This document shows, piece after piece, positions 63,642 to 64,000 of a stretch of DNA of 64,000 nt. The position numbers and the translations under genes were made by a program. Below the pieces are notes generated by a model that had not been told where the DNA came from, searched no databases, and saw only the letters and a list, made by a program, of their open reading frames with translations. The stretch's first letter is position 1, and each line of letters starts with the position of its first letter. Origin of the DNA: Elymus sibiricus (lineage: Eukaryota > Streptophyta > Magnoliopsida > Poales > Poaceae); NCBI GenBank assembly GCA_039707655.1, contig CM077676.1, forward strand, positions 81,989,895 through 82,053,894. Direction: 5' to 3'.

Positions 63642-64000
63642 GTCCAGTTTGTACACGAAGTGCATCCAGTTTTTCCGTAACCCTCTCAACTTTTTAGCAC
63701 ATGCTATGTGGGTGTAATGATGATACCATGCCAAGTTTCAACCTTTTCAGAGTTCATTTGCAGTGCTTTTCAATTTCAGGGTCATTTAGCTCAAAAAATC
63801 ATTAAATGCATGAAAAATAGCAAATGAAGTTAGAAAGGGTTGAAATTTGAGGATGTGGCTTTGAATGGTGCATATTGAATGCACAAAAAGTCTGGAGTTG
63901 AAATAAGTTTTGAAAAAAATGAAATGCTTTTGTAACAGATGAGTTTTCGTCCGAAACCATGATACTTCGAAGGAGATGGTCCAGTTTGTACACGAAGTGC
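63642..64000. repeat. Partial HOR unit: A monomer plus 22 bp of the next
   Basis: A runs 63642-63978 and is 337 bp because one base is lost in tttttccgtaacc. It has private ggtgtaatg and aaaccatgatac. The last 22 bases are the start landmark of the next monomer, so the array continues past the window. Confidence 0.93.

Larger units (their letters stand above)
1..64000. repeat. Satellite DNA array, ~336-bp monomer, A-F higher-order repeat
   Basis: The landmark gtccagtttgtacacg (or a near copy) recurs through the window and defines 191 full monomers and one 22-base fragment. Common lengths are 336, 337, 338, 339, 327 and 326 bp, with three of 314 bp. Every base is accounted for by monomer sequence, so no insertion, inversion or gene is present. 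Six monomer types recur in order, giving a 2.01-kb higher-order repeat. Both ends of the window lie inside the array, so its true length is unknown. A plant heterochromatic satellite is the most likely identity; that is inference from composition and architecture, not from a database match. Confidence 0.97.

Noticed and set aside
1..64000. Dozens of 60-95 codon open frames on the minus strand, repeated in each monomer.
   Set aside because: They overlap in different frames of the same repeat, many need a TTG start, and they shift frame with A-tract length changes. They differ between monomer types by stops and indels. They are by-products of a periodic sequence, not genes.
1..64000. CRISPR array, because of regular repeats.
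   Set aside because: There are no unique spacers; the whole 336 bp is repeated, and the monomer is far longer than CRISPR repeats.
1..64000. LTR or DNA transposon hidden in the array.
   Set aside because: All landmark spacings are 314-339 bp, leaving no room for an element, and no target-site duplications or terminal repeats are visible.
1..64000. tRNA, rRNA or other structured RNA genes.
   Set aside because: No cloverleaf, rRNA-like or promoter-box pattern stands out; the inverted repeat is imperfect and present in every monomer.

Overview
The whole 64 kb window is one uninterrupted head-to-tail satellite DNA array. I see no gene, RNA gene, transposon, CRISPR array or single-copy DNA. A start landmark (gtccagtttgtacacg) recurs through the window and defines 191 complete monomers plus a 22-base fragment at the right edge. 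Nearly all spacings between landmarks are 326-339 bp; three are 314 bp. All monomers have the same orientation. G+C is about 36% (counted by hand in the D monomer at 1014). This architecture points to constitutive heterochromatin of a eukaryote. A plant, perhaps a grass, is my best guess because of the AT-rich monomer of about two nucleosome lengths and the style of the array. I do not recognise a named satellite family with certainty, and the chromosomal location (subtelomere, knob, pericentromere or B chromosome) cannot be read from the sequence.

The monomers fall into six diagnostic types, called A to F here, normally in the order A-B-C-D-E-F. Together they form a higher-order repeat (HOR) of 2011-2015 bp. 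A has a ttttgaaaaaaatg tract. B has gtaagcc and gaaaccatgacaag. C has tttttatc, gtttatttg and an eight-A tract. D has gctgtaacc, gggacattt and cttcgaatggtgactatt. E has accacgcc and a 9-bp deletion (gtgctcagggtc). F has gaaatatagc, gtgggtttg and attcaatgc.

Layout: positions 1-18470 are irregular, with 2- to 8-monomer units and many hybrid monomers. Positions 18471-31876 are nearly homogeneous A-F units, with one F-A deletion at about 22.1 kb. Positions 31877-34889 hold a 4-mer and a 5-mer; the 4-mer is a paralogue of DNA 29,864 bp upstream. Positions 34890-39848 hold three copies of a 1653-bp 5-mer whose D monomer has lost 22 bp. Positions 39849-45890 hold three 2014-bp A-F units. Positions 45891-51896 hold B-less units of 7, 6 and 5 monomers whose lengths step down by exactly 326 bp. 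Positions 51897-64000 are mostly 2014-bp units, with one 5-mer at 57939.

Nothing here works as a gene pathway. The biology is in the array: unequal crossover, slippage deletion and segmental amplification can be traced base by base through private variants shared at fixed offsets. Each monomer also carries an imperfect inverted repeat with 29-bp arms that a transcript could fold into a hairpin. The many 60-95 codon open frames on the minus strand are by-products of the repeat and are not annotated as genes.
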